64,000 nt of DNA from contig OY755190.1 of the NCBI GenBank assembly GCA_963576735.1, positions 8,239,695 to 8,303,694 of the forward strand, read 5' to 3'. Position numbers and translations under genes: made by a program. Below the pieces are notes generated by a model. It ran no database searches, had not been told where the DNA came from, and saw nothing but the letters and a program-made list of their open reading frames with translations. This stretch comes from Bedellia somnulentella (taxonomy: Eukaryota > Arthropoda > Insecta > Lepidoptera > Bedelliidae). Shown here one piece after another: positions 21,048 through 32,090 of this stretch (the stretch's first letter is position 1; each line of letters starts with the position of its first letter).

Positions 21048-21394
21048 AGAAGTTTGAACTTTGTCTACCAACTTATATAATAATTCATAAGAAAATAATT
21101 TCATAACATATTTCAAATTTCTTTGTCCAAGTATATACATAGTATATTTTGCAAACGGAGTCAATTAACTTAAGCCAACGTCTGAGATATTAGCATGTAG
21201 AGACCAGATAGTAAAGGAGACTCGCAGTAAAACGACACAACATCTGAGAAACCACGTGAGCTCTGGAGACAATAACTGTAGCATGTTGGATATAGATAGT
21301 AACTCGATAGTACTCTTAGCTGATATTATTCTAGTCAATAATTTTTTCATTGGCTTTTCATTGAGATGAAAAGAGCTGTCTGTGCTTTCTTAGT

Positions 21395-21643
21395 AATACA
21401 TACATATATATACTCACGGCTATAAATCCCTGGAAGGGGTAGCCAGACCTTCGGAATAAGAAATTTCTCAGCCACTTTTGGAAGTCGAGTGGGGAAAAGA
21501 TTGTAAAGTAAATGTGTTTGGTAATGGGTCTCCATCCGCATCGTCCAAAAATTACTTAAAAAGCCCCAATACCCTTAGCCGACTTTTACGAACATCCACG
21601 GGAAGAAATGGATAAGTGCTATTCTAACCTGATATTAAACAGC
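21395..21643 (-). mobile_element. SINE-a copy
   Basis: Minus-strand copy, with tail ATACATACATATATATACTC at the left and degenerate head at the right. The 345 bp before it (21048-21394) hold nothing recognised. Confidence 0.85.
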
Positions 21644-21647
21644 AATA

Positions 21648-22144
21648 TTTCTTAATTATCTAAAAATTTATATGTAAGAACCAATGTAATTTTGGCCCAC
21701 AAAACCATATTTATGTCGTAATCTCGCCTAACATAATGGTGCCAATCATAGGAGGATCGACATTGTAAATCTATGTTTATCTATATTCGAGCGTAGAAAA
21801 TAAATGGACGATAACAAATGTTCTTATAAATATTTAAAGAGAACAAGATTCGTAGTACTTAAATCCCGACTCCAATCTGTAACAATACTCTCGGAGAGCA
21901 AGTTTTAACATAGGTCTTAACATCGAAATAGTGTTTAGTTAGAAAGTTACATTGCTGCATAACTGAAACTTGCCATTGCTTCACATGATTGCTACCATCA
22001 TGGCTATTTCTACTTTATTTAAATATAATTTATACCGTATATCTTCGAAGGAGTACTTCAGTTATACTCACGGTGAATTTGTAATTAATCTTTGGTAATT
22101 TTTCAGAATTGAGTGTGAAAAAAATTCAACTTAGATTCATGCCC
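21648..22144. other. No gene recognised
   Basis: AT-rich non-coding stretch, no repeat family identified. Confidence 0.4.
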
Positions 22145-22680
22145 TAAATTCAAGGAGGGGTGGCAGAGGTGACTAAAATTTCTGAAAATCGGGTGTAACC
22201 GTGATAGCCCAGTGGGTAGAACACTCGGTTATCGTGCAAACGACTAGTGTTCAAATCCTGGGTCGGGCCTACACCAATTTTTCTTTTCTAAAGACATATG
22301 TGTGGTTAATTTATCATGGTTGTTAACGGTGAGGGAAAACATCGTGAGGAAACCCACATGGCTGAGTTGTACTTAGTTATGTGACAGTGTATTCGTACAA
22401 AACGGCGATAGGCCTGCCCCCTATCACGTGAGTACACTGTCCATGCAAAACGTGGGTACTCTGAACACCAGGTGACAAAGTCACGTGATGTTCAGAAGTA
22501 TTAGTACCTCTGCCAACCCCTTCGGGGATATTCGGCGTGAACGTTTATGTTATGTTATGTTATGTAAAATCGGGTGTCATATTTGTAGGTTAGTATTCTG
22601 AAGACACACGTTTTGGGAAATGGTATTCACATTAAGGGCAGGCCTACTACTGCTTTCAGGAAGACAGTGTCTCATAGACT
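22145..22680 (-). mobile_element. Old SINE-b interrupted by a young SINE-b
   Basis: 22145-22196 and 22578-22680 together resemble a diverged minus-strand SINE-b (GGGGTGGCAGAGGTGACTAA, then GGGCAGGCCTACTACTG). The younger copy 22197-22565 splits it. Confidence 0.55.
22197..22565 (+). mobile_element. SINE-b, complete with 12-bp target duplication
   Basis: Starts AACCGTGATAGCCCAGTGGG and ends in (TTATG)n. It is flanked by AAAATCGGGTGT at 22185-22196 and 22566-22577, which fixes the unit at 369 bp. It has A box TAGCCCAGTGG, B-box-like GTTCAAATCC, and the 3' hairpin CCCC-TTC-GGGG. Confidence 0.93.
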
Positions 22681-22692
22681 TATCTTATATAT

Positions 22693-23055
22693 AATAACAT
22701 AAACATAAACGTTCACGCCGAATATCCCTGAAGGGGTTGGCAGAGGTACTATTACTTCTGAACATCACGTGATTTTGTCACCTGGTGTTCGGAGTACCCA
22801 CGTTTTGCATGGACAGTGTACTCACGTGATAGAGGGCAGGCCTATCGCCGTTTTGTACGAATACATTGTCACATGACTAAGTACAACTCAGCCATGTGGG
22901 TTTCCTCACGATGTTTTCCCTCACCGTTAACAACCATGATAAATTAACCACACATATGTCTTTAGAAAAGACAAATTGGTGTAGGCCCGATCCGGGATTT
23001 GAAAGCTAGTCGTTTGCACGATAACGGGTGTTCTACCCATTGAGCTATCACGGTT
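22693..23055 (-). mobile_element. SINE-b, near full length
   Basis: Inverted relative to the copy at 22197-22565 and only about 128 bp from it. Tail (ATAAAC)n at the left, tRNA-like head at the right. Confidence 0.9.
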
Positions 23056-23221
23056 GCTCAATGGGTAGTTCACCGAATGATATATCATTTTATTTTCTCT
23101 TACTGTAATTTAGCCTTGAAAAACGAAACCAACTTTTTTATTTAGAAAAGACACGCAGTAACGTATCGAATTCAGACGCAGACTGCAAAAAAGTTCACAA
23201 TCAACATTTTAAGATTACCTT

Positions 23222-23275
23222 CCTACTTTACTCATGGCCATAATCCCCAGGCTATGGGTAGCCAGAGGTACAAAT
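23222..23275 (-). mobile_element. SINE 3'-end fragment
   Basis: ACTCATGGCCATAATCCCC and GGGTAGCCAGAGGTAC correspond to the hairpin and tail region shared by SINE-a, SINE-b and RTE-A. Confidence 0.4.
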
Positions 23276-23954
23276 GTTTTGTTAGGTTTATGCTCCCGTC
23301 TTAAAATCATTTCACCAAAGTTGTCACAATTGCATATTATGGTAAAATATAAATAAAAGTGTTCAGACATATTTAAACATATTTTCCACGAGAAAACAAA
23401 TAAATAACTAAAGGATGACATGAAATATAATTGATTAAATGAATATTTAAAATCACTTTCCTTTTTCAGATGAAATTTTGCTTATTGGTATGAGCCGTGA
23501 GAGATCTCAGTGATCCGTTAAAAATTGGTGATCAAAAGCCTCTACCTACTTCAAAGGGAACTTATGGCAATCGTATACGTACTAGTACATATTTTGGATA
23601 CATTGTACTGTAACATTATTTGGTGAGCAACACATTGTTTGTATTCAGACTAGTGGAGCAGGTAGCCGTTCATCTAATTAAGACAAACAAACTAGTTGGA
23701 GTCAGCTCCCTCTTTGTTTAGGCTGAACTGGTAATACCGAAGTGTATTTTGTGCGATACATTGAAGGTTGCATGTCTATAGATGTGATCGGACGCTACGG
23801 TTTCGCAAATACTGTAAGTTGGTTTTGCCTTTAGATTAATTGGGTTCTTGATTCTAATATCTATTTATTTTGTGAAAGTTATTATGATTAATTGTATAGT
23901 TAGAATGTTTTGTTCTTGAAAATCTCATGTGGGGATTATTACTAATCAATTAAG
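23276..23954. other. No gene recognised
   Basis: AT-rich; no long ORF, no match to the local repeat families. Confidence 0.4.
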
Positions 23955-24045
23955 GATTATTTTTTCCTACACCAGCAGGAAAACCGAACCCGCGATCTCT
24001 CGGTCTACGCTCCTGTCGCTCTGCCCATTGAGCTATGGTGTCAAG
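23955..24045 (-). mobile_element. tRNA-like SINE head remnant
   Basis: On the minus strand ATAGCTCAATGGGCAGAGCG (A-box-like) and GCGGGTTCGGTTTTCC (B-box-like) are spaced as in a tRNA, but the tRNA arms do not close and CCA-proximal stems are lost. Most likely a tRNA-derived SINE relic. Confidence 0.45.
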
Positions 24046-24189
24046 TAACTAATTGTATAGTTGACCGTTACGGTGATCGTTATGTGATTTTAAAAACAAT
24101 ATGTTTGCCTAAAACTAATAAAATATTTCCCTTTTTAATTATTTACTTAGGCCATTTAAAAGATGAGACTAGTAGAAGATGAGAACAGT

Positions 24190-24292
24190 TAGGTTTCCCA
24201 CATGGTGGACTGCAAGCCCGGTGAAAGCAAGATCGTTGTGAACAACTTTACGAGACGCTCATGTCTACTGGACGTCTATTGGGTATATATGC
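24190..24292 (+). mobile_element. RTE-B LINE 3' remnant, target of the Gypsy insertion
   Basis: GTGGACTGCAAGCCCGGTGA and TGTCTACTGGACGTCTATTG are a diverged version of the 17815-18236 3' end. After the Gypsy element the sequence resumes with TGATAA, matching the (TGATGA) end. Confidence 0.5.
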
Positions 24293-25577
24293 TGTAACGT
24301 TATTTCTAACTCCTGGGATGCTGTACCCAGAAGCCAGAAATAACTAAAGGAAAAAAAAAAGAAGGAAACGGAAGGTTAGATAATAAATGAAAGATATATA
24401 TATCACAACAATATTTAATAATAAAAAAAATACACTAAAACACTCCTAATAAAATAATCCCCTAACTTAACAAAATTATAATATAAAAGCACTCAGCTTT
24501 TAAAACCAGCTCCTGCTGCGATGGGTGGCTCAACAGTGAGGGTTGTGATTCCAACTTGGTTGCGACTCCGGATAGGCCGTCGGTGAATGCAGCTCGAAGA
24601 CAAAGGGGCTGCGACTCCAGGGAGCTCGATGACAAGGGGGCTGCGACTCCAGGAAGCCCGTCGATAAAGGCAGCTGAAGAAGGGGCTGCGGCTCCGTGAA
24701 GCTTACTTCGAAAAAAAGGGGGCAGCTCGAGAATAAGGGGCTGCTTTTCCAAACGGGTATGAATAAAATCAGTCCAGAATATCTCACGTTCTTTTAATTT
24801 CTTCCAAAATAATGATGAATATCGACTTCGGTAATGGGTCTTTAGTGTCCAAATCCAATATTTGTTTCAGAATGATCCCACCCATCGCCCCAGGAGCTGA
24901 ATATATACCAACATCTGCGAACAAGCATGACAAATTTAAAATTTTGAAATAACAAATATTCCTTAAAGGAGGTATCAAAGAAAGTAGTCTAAATTACAAG
25001 GAGGGATTTTGAATGATTTAGAATTATATATTAGAAAACAAATTAGGAAAAACGATAAATTAAGAACATTAATCTATCCACTTACAATATTAAACAATAC
25101 ATTCATATTAAAATTTAACAAAAATTTAGAAAATTAAATTAAGTAAGTTGTAAGTCTACAACCTAACACTAGCAGCCTTCTTGCAGAAAACTAATGGCTC
25201 TCAGCCAATTTTGAAATTAAGAAATAATTATCTGACAGCAAACAATATTGTCAAAATAATTATTTTCGAGAAAAATCTGGAAGCGATTGGACATAGGCTA
25301 AAAGATAAATGAGTTGAGATTGAGAATGTTCTACTAATATCTATATTGTGAATAAAAATAACGGCAGTGTAGTGAAAATGGTGTGTGTGTTCAAAATGTG
25401 TCGTGCAATTTAAATGTGTATTACATAGTGTGAAATAATAATAAAAATATGTGTGTAAAACGTGGTTTAAATTAAATTCCCTAAATCCTTTTCAGAATAA
25501 GTGTCTGATAAAAAAGGTAAGTCAAACATCATGAACTGTTCCACATCTTACATACATAATACAAAATGTACATTACA
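24293..25577 (-). repeat. Gypsy 3' LTR
   Basis: Matches 28384-29668 at a constant offset of 4,091 bases, with compensating 2-bp differences near 24305 and 24350. It contains GGGGCTGCGACTCC-type internal repeats (24595-24730). ORFs inside it recur in the other LTR only because of the duplication. Confidence 0.92.
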
Positions 25578-25600
25578 TACATTCCCCTTTCCCCCGGAAA
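25578..25600 (-). other. Gypsy polypurine tract
   Basis: On the minus strand CCGGGGGAAAGGGGAATG immediately precedes the 3' LTR. Confidence 0.75.
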
Positions 25601-25983
25601 AAAAAAATTTAAAGATTTTTTTTTTTAATTAGGTTGAAATCCACACATTCAAATAGAAAAACTTTCATACTTCATTCTTACAAACGTGAGTACTGTTCAC
25701 ATTCAATGACAAATACTCTTCATAGGACTCAACCTATTAATGACGATTAGGCTTTTTTAAAGAGTTGTCAGCCGCTCATTCTAATAAATCCCTAAGTAAC
25801 ATAACTTATGTAAAACACTAAGCTTCAAAGCTTAAGAAAAAAAATAACACCTTTGAAGTGGTGTTAAAACCTTAACACAACAATGTCAAGTAACATTGGA
25901 ATTAACGAATAGTTACATAAAAAGGTAACACCTTAAGAGTGGTGTTAAAACCTTAAAGAGCATTGAAATTACTTAATTGTACA
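25601..25983 (-). other. Gypsy interior after pol, non-coding
   Basis: Holds two related segments (AACACCTTTGAAGTGGTGTT at about 25849 and AACACCTTAAGAGTGGTGTT at about 25929), each a small inverted repeat. No env-like ORF. Confidence 0.5.
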
Positions 25984-28140
25984 TTAAGTAGAGTAATAAG
26001 TAATAATGGTTTGAGGAACACCATGTACTAGAAATACATAGTTTTCAAGGTTGGAAATAATATTAGCTGAAGTAGACCTTTTTAAAGGGAAAAGAAGAGA
26101 GTATTTTGTAAATAAACAATTAACAACTAAAATAAATTGATTACGACGACGAGACATAGGAAGAGGACCGATCAAATCTAGCGACACAGTTTGAAACGGT
26201 CTCGAACACATTTTTGGCTTACCCATAATACCATATGGGGAATGGTTTGAATGTTTGTAAGCAAGACATTTTTCACATTCACCAATAAAATTAGCAATAT
26301 CTCTAAACATTCCTGACCAATAATATGTAAGACTTAACTTCTTAAATGTTTTAAAAATACCTAAATGTGGACTACTAGGAGAACCGTGAGCGGAATCAAT
26401 AAGTAACTTCCTTTCTCTAGGAGGTGGAACAATTTTCCAAATGAAATCCTCATTAATGGAATTAGTATCAATACAACAACGAAGAAGATGGTTGTCCTTT
26501 ATACAATAGTTGGGATATTGTTCAGGATTATTTTGACAGCCTAAATAAAGTTTATTGTATTTCTCAACAGCTAACTGAAAATGTTGAGGAACGTTGGCAA
26601 CAGGTGCCACATTAAGAAGACAATTAACATTGGCCGGAGTATCCTTAGATCGAGAGAGTAAGTCAGGTACTACGTTTTCTTTGCCTTTCTTATGTTTTAA
26701 AACAAAATTAAATGTTGATAATCGAAGTGACCAACGAGCTAACCTACCAGTTGGATTAGACAAATTAAGAAACCATTTAAGAGCAGAATGATCTGTATAA
26801 ACAACAAATTGTTTGCCATTGTCCAAATAACAACGCCAATGCTCCAGAGCAGTGATTACCGCCAAAGTTTCTCTTTCTGTAGTAGAATAATTCCTTTCAT
26901 GCTTATTAAGAGAACGACTCATATAGGCAATAACCACTTCTCTGTCATCTTTCATTTGAGTTAACATCGCACCAATTCCAGTGTTTGATGCATCACAATG
27001 CACTGCAAACGGGAGACTGAAATCTGGACAAGCTAAAATAGGAGTAGTAACCAAATGGTTTTTCAAAGTAAGAAGAGCTGAATCTGCTTCAGAAGTCCAA
27101 ATGAATTTAGGAGCATTTTTGCCCGAAGACGTGAGTTTATTCAAAGGAGCTGCTATAGTGCTAAAATTAGGAATAAATCTACGAAACCAACTACAAGTAC
27201 CTAAAAACCTACGAACTTCTCTTTTTGATGTGGGGACTGGGAAATCTAAAATAGCTCTAATTTTTTCAGGATCAGCGCGAAGACCATGCTCATCCACGAT
27301 GTAACCTAAATACTTAAGTTCATTTTAGAAGAATTTACTTTTCTCAAAATTAATGGTAAGATTTGCATAAGTCAATTTTTCGAGAACTTTACAAAGTAAG
27401 GCTATGTGTTCTTCAAAAGTTTGACTTATTACGATTATGTCATCCAAATAACAAAAGACCTTGTTCTCGAACTCTGGATTAAACAGAATATCCATCAATC
27501 TTTGCTGAGTAGCAGGAGCATTGGTTAAACCAAATGGCATGACCGTAAATCTGAACATTCCACGACCAGGGGCATAAAATGCGGTCTTGTCACGATCAGC
27601 GCCATCTAACGGAATTTCCCAAAATGCTTTAGCTATGTCAATGCTAGAAAGAAATTTAGCCTGTCTAAGACTATCTAAAATTTCGCTGATAAAAGGTAGA
27701 CTATAAGCGTCACGACGAGTAACAGAATTAAGTTTCCTACTATCAACACAAAAACGCCATTCTCCATTTTTCTTAGGAGTAATCAACACTGGGGATAGCC
27801 AAGGACTTTCACATGGTTCAATCACATCCCATTGTAACATCTTATCCACCTCATTAATAAGTGCCTTTTGTTTTTCAGGTGAAAGACGATAACAACGTTG
27901 TTTGATGGGAGGAGAGTTACCAGTATCAATCTTGTGAGAAATTAAAGTTGTACGACCTAATTTGCCTTTCCTTTCAAAAGATATATCCTTAAATTTTTCT
28001 ATTATATTACTCGCTATGAGTTGTTGATCTGAAGAAAGATTCTCAAAAGGAAGAATAGACTTATCATGAGAGACAGTATTAACGACTAAGGGTTCGTTAA
28101 AATACTGAAATAAGACTTTAGGAACAAGTTGAAACTTTCG
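25984..28140 (-). pseudogene. Gypsy pol: RT, RNase H and truncated integrase, one in-frame stop
   Basis: The frame is open from at least 28140 down to 25984 except for one TAA at 27325-27327. RT: SPVLITPKKNGEWRFCVDSR, MPFGLTNAPAT and YLDDIIV (catalytic DD). The second part has LGTCSWFRRFIPNFS, FAVHCDASNTGIGAML (RNase H-type D) and YTDHSALKWFL. It continues into the integrase zinc finger (H-x-GIFKTF, CEKCLAYK) and the start of the core (SLDLIGPLP). It stops at IITYYST, where the second catalytic aspartate (usually in a DNG motif) should be. The integrase is therefore non-functional. No protease or gag precedes RT. Confidence 0.88.
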
Positions 28141-28145
28141 TCTAG

Positions 28146-28237
28146 TCCGTTCTGTCCTACCGTTTGTTCTACCGGTAGGACAGAACGGATAAAAATAGTC
28201 CGTTCTGTTCGACTACGCTGTCGAACAGAACGGACTA
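28146..28237. repeat. Two consecutive perfect hairpins in the Gypsy leader/pol junction
   Basis: Hairpin 1 has 17-bp arms, TCCGTTCTGTCCTACCG (28146-28162) and its complement (28173-28189), with a 10-base loop. Hairpin 2 has 18-bp arms (28196-28213, 28220-28237), loop TACGCT. The arms of the two hairpins share TCCGTTCTGT. They lie where upstream coding sequence would be expected. Confidence 0.85.
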
Positions 28238-28359
28238 CGAAAAAAGTAAGTATAAAAGAAAAGACGTAAAAGCGAAAAGAAAAGTGCCGAAACCGAAACC
28301 CAAAAGAATCCTACTTGTGCAAGTATAATTTAGAATTTAGAAGAGAATTGTTGTGATAT

Positions 28360-28383
28360 ATATTTTTTTGTTGGGCGCAAATT
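28360..28383 (-). other. Gypsy primer-binding site candidate
   Basis: On the minus strand, directly after the 5' LTR, the sequence reads AATTTGCGCCCAAC. GCGCCCAAC resembles primer sites of many insect Gypsy elements, offset by a few bases. The primer tRNA was not determined. Confidence 0.4.
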
Positions 28384-29668
28384 TGTAACGTTATTTAACT
28401 CCTGGGATGCTGTACCCAGAAGCCAGAAATAACTAAAGGAAAAAAAAAAAAGAAGGAAACGGAAGGTTAGATAATAAATGAAAGATATATATATCACAAC
28501 AATATTTAATAATAAAAAAAATACACTAAAACACTCCTAATAAAATAATCCCCTAACTTAACAAAATTATAATATAAAAGCACTCAGCTTTTAAAACCAG
28601 CTCCTGCTGCGATGGGTGGCTCAACAGTGAGGGTTGTGATTCCAACTTGGTTGCGACTCCGGATAGGCCGTCGGTGAATGCAGCTCGAAGACAAAGGGGC
28701 TGCGACTCCAGGGAGCTCGATGACAAGGGGGCTGCGACTCCAGGAAGCCCGTCGATAAAGGCAGCTGAAGAAGGGGCTGCGGCTCCGTGAAGCTTACTTC
28801 GAAAAAAAGGGGGCAGCTCGAGAATAAGGGGCTGCTTTTCCAAACGGGTATGAATAAAATCAGTCCAGAATATCTCACGTTCTTTTAATTTCTTCCAAAA
28901 TAATGATGAATATCGACTTCGGTAATGGGTCTTTAGTGTCCAAATCCAATATTTGTTTCAGAATGATCCCACCCATCGCCCCAGGAGCTGAATATATACC
29001 AACATCTGCGAACAAGCATGACAAATTTAAAATTTTGAAATAACAAATATTCCTTAAAGGAGGTATCAAAGAAAGTAGTCTAAATTACAAGGAGGGATTT
29101 TGAATGATTTAGAATTATATATTAGAAAACAAATTAGGAAAAACGATAAATTAAGAACATTAATCTATCCACTTACAATATTAAACAATACATTCATATT
29201 AAAATTTAACAAAAATTTAGAAAATTAAATTAAGTAAGTTGTAAGTCTACAACCTAACACTAGCAGCCTTCTTGCAGAAAACTAATGGCTCTCAGCCAAT
29301 TTTGAAATTAAGAAATAATTATCTGACAGCAAACAATATTGTCAAAATAATTATTTTCGAGAAAAATCTGGAAGCGATTGGACATAGGCTAAAAGATAAA
29401 TGAGTTGAGATTGAGAATGTTCTACTAATATCTATATTGTGAATAAAAATAACGGCAGTGTAGTGAAAATGGTGTGTGTGTTCAAAATGTGTCGTGCAAT
29501 TTAAATGTGTATTACATAGTGTGAAATAATAATAAAAATATGTGTGTAAAACGTGGTTTAAATTAAATTCCCTAAATCCTTTTCAGAATAAGTGTCTGAT
29601 AAAAAAGGTAAGTCAAACATCATGAACTGTTCCACATCTTACATACATAATACAAAATGTACATTACA
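28384..29668 (-). repeat. Gypsy 5' LTR
   Basis: Partner of 24293-25577. Its right end TTACA is followed by the ATGC duplication. Confidence 0.92.
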
Positions 29669-29691
29669 ATGCTGATAAACTCAGCTATGAA

Positions 29692-29840
29692 ATTCAAACG
29701 TTCACGCCCTCCCCGAAGGAGTGGCAGAGGTACTTATAAATAAATAAATATTATTTAACTCACGGTTAACAATCATTATAAAGGAGGATGGGCACAAATG
29801 TATGGCACCTGGTCCCAGCACCAATTAGGATGAAGTACAA
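29692..29840 (-). mobile_element. SINE-b fragment
   Basis: TTCAAACGTTCACGCC tail end, CCCCGAAGGAGTGGCAGAGG, then isolated body pieces. Strongly degraded. Confidence 0.5.
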
Positions 29841-30099
29841 TAGAAATGATTAAAGCGCTTGTCCTAAATTGCTACCGTTTTTTAAAGACTGTTCGTCATG
29901 TTTGTTTCGTGTTTTTGATACATTTTCGATTTAATTATCAATGTCGCTTCAGCATTGAGATGTTTTAAGTATAACATGATTACTAAGTTACACCAGAAAC
30001 ATGAGTTATCGTAATTTCACATTATTAACGAAATCAAGATTTTCAAAAAACTGTATTTCAATATCGGCAGCTCTAACAAGATTGCTCGCATAGTCTTTT

Positions 30100-30293
30100 T
30101 TCTACACTAACAGGACCTCAGAATGATATATGATTCAACTTGATTAAGAATGCTTGAGCATTGGGACCAAAATGCCCATTCTCCTTTACCTCATGTATGA
30201 CTTTAGAAAAGATATATTTGTGTACGCCCGACTCAGGACTTGAATACAAAGAGTACACGATAGGCGGTGGTGAGCCCTAGTAAGCTATCACGG
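30100..30293 (-). mobile_element. SINE-b fragment with head
   Basis: TTTAGAAAAGATATATTTGT, GCCCGACTCAGGACTTGAAT and AAGCTATCACGG match the head half of SINE-b on the minus strand. Confidence 0.5.
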
Positions 30294-30384
30294 CAGTTGA
30301 TGATAAAATGTTCTCAATTATTTATATTCTTAAGCTGGCTTTCTTTTAGGACTAAAACTGTGGCTATAAGTACGATCATAAACA

Positions 30385-30482
30385 TGTATGAGGTACCCAG
30401 GAGTTGGCTTAGAATGGCACTCATTTATTCCAACGGGTGTTCCAACCTACCAATTTTGGGATTTACAACTGTGAGACTTGTT
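30385..30482 (+). mobile_element. SINE-a remnant
   Basis: GGCTTAGAATGGCACTCAT, CAACGGGTG and TTTGGGATTTACAACTGTGA are head and tail pieces with the middle deleted. Confidence 0.4.
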
Positions 30483-31074
30483 TAGTTGAGATTTCTATAA
30501 ACATTTTTTTCTATCCATCTGTAAAAATTATGCAACTCATAGACAATACAACTGAACACCTCATCGGACATGCCATGCGCGCTACGGGTCATTACAGGTT
30601 AATTACAAAGTATTTTTTCAGTCTTTATTGAATGACGTCATATTAGCTATCGACATGTTGCTGTGTTGGCAGCCCTGTACAATGGCCGTGTTTAGTTACT
30701 AAGTGCAATTGTTGACCAGCCACTTCTGATTGATTGTTCAGTAATTAGTAATTCGGAATTGCTAACGACAACGTCGTGACGAGATGACGATTTAATAGTT
30801 AAGAATTATTGGTTAAAATGGTAGTCTATCTGGTTCGATTTGTGGAAAGTTTTTACAATTATACATGCCTACTCACCTGCCGGTATGACAATTATTAAAC
30901 AGGTTTACTATTAATGGGTTGTCTGGAAGAAATCATAATAAGACCGCCAATGTTTTTTGTAAGTGCAACCGTGGTTTTTGCTGATAAAAACCATGTGAAT
31001 TCATCAGTTTCACTATTCTATTAAATGTACGAGTACACTTATAGCTATAAATATTAAAAGATGTGTAGCGACTC
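30483..31074. other. No gene recognised
   Basis: AT-rich non-coding stretch before the miniature LTR element. Confidence 0.4.
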
Positions 31075-31324
31075 GCACAGTGCACAATGACGCGTACTAC
31101 ATAGAAACGCTGACAGTACAAGAAGTATCACAATTCCACAGCAACACGTCACGTAACCAAGCAATATACGTCACACTCGTCATCAAGACTCGCCATACAA
31201 ATCCTACATCGCGCAATCGAAGTTTCTAAAATACTTAGTATATATAGAAGTTCCAACTTGATTCAGTTGTACCGCGGTTCCCAGGCATCTTCCACCTTCA
31301 GAAGATCTTCCCTTTTCCTCCACA
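31075..31324 (+). repeat. TRIM 5' LTR
   Basis: Ends CCTCCACA. It contains CTTAGTATATATAGAAG, a TATA-like box. Exact start uncertain by a few bases. Confidence 0.6.
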
Positions 31325-31614
31325 TTGGTGACCACCGACTACAAAACACGATGGCGTTCTTCGAACTACAAGGAGTTATTTGAATTCGCCAGACAAGTAC
31401 GAATAGAAAAAGGATATCAAAAGACTGCAGACAAAGCTCTTCAAATCCACTGCTCAAGAGACACGACTCGCAGCACGGCAGCAATGGGATACGCAACGGG
31501 GCACCCACACCGTGGCTACTGGAGTCGACACTGAGGTTCCGTTAGACATGCCGTAGAGCTCACACACACTGGCACGAAGAAATGGAGTCAAAAAATTCTA
31601 ATATAGCGACGCGT

Positions 31615-31860
31615 TGTCAGTACACAATGACGCGCACTACATAGAAACGCTGACAGTGCAAGAAGTATCACATTCCACAGCTACACGAAACCAAACAATA
31701 TACGTCACACTCGTCATCAAGACTCGCGATACAAATCCTTCATCGCGCACTCGAAGTTTCTAAAATACTTAGTGTATATAAAAGTTTCAACTTGATACAG
31801 TAGCACCACGGTTCCTAGGCATACCACCGCCTGGCGGAAGATCTTCCCTTTTCCTCTACA
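31615..31860 (+). repeat. TRIM 3' LTR
   Basis: Starts TGTCAGTACACAATGACGCG and ends CCTCTACA. A good TATA box, TATATAAAAG, lies at 31774-31783. Confidence 0.6.
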
Positions 31861-31939
31861 GATCTTATGTTTAAAGTAGCCAGAGCGTCAGAATAAGAGA
31901 GAGCCGATCGACGCATCGACGAACCAATTTGCATCTGCG

Positions 31940-32090
31940 GTCGTTGAAAGAGGTGACTTTTGAGGTTTTTGGGCGACGTGAAAGACCCATGACCCTTTAT
32001 TTTATTATCTTTTCTCCACTCGATTACAAAGGCCAAAGCGTTTCTAATTCTGTGGCTACCTCTTCATGGGGGTCATTGCTGTGTATATTA
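31940..32090 (+). mobile_element. SINE-a remnant
   Basis: GAGGTTTTTGGGCGACGTGA, ATCTTTTCTCCACTCGATTA and TGGCTACCTCTTCATGGGGG follow the SINE-a order with heavy decay. Confidence 0.5.

Larger units (their letters stand above)
24293..29668 (-). mobile_element. Ty3/Gypsy LTR retrotransposon, recent but defective
   Basis: Two 1,285-bp LTRs flank a 2.8-kb interior, and ATGC is duplicated at 24289-24292 and 29669-29672. LTR ends are TGTAA...TTACA. Pol reads on the minus strand, with the polypurine tract beside the left LTR and a primer-binding-like site beside the right LTR. Gag is absent and pol is broken, yet the LTRs look identical apart from small length changes. The copy was therefore presumably moved in trans not long ago. 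Confidence 0.92.
31075..31860 (+). mobile_element. Miniature LTR retrotransposon (TRIM-like)
   Basis: Two direct repeats of about 248 bp flank only 290 bp of interior. The first repeat is followed directly by TTGGTGACCACC, which also follows the 5' LTR of the BEL/Pao element at 46560, so a shared primer site is likely. The interior has a possible gag start (ATGGCGTTCTTCGAACTACA, 31350) but is interrupted and codes for no recognisable enzyme. The LTRs differ at many positions, so the element is old. Confidence 0.65.

Noticed and set aside
23955..24045. Possible tRNA gene on the minus strand
   Set aside because: Box-like motifs are present but the arms cannot form a full cloverleaf; flanks look like SINE relic.
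24462..24978. Three ORFs of 64-96 codons repeated exactly at 28553-29069, looking like duplicated genes
   Set aside because: They lie inside the two LTRs of one Gypsy element and overlap each other in different frames. Duplication of the LTR explains them; no domain is recognisable.
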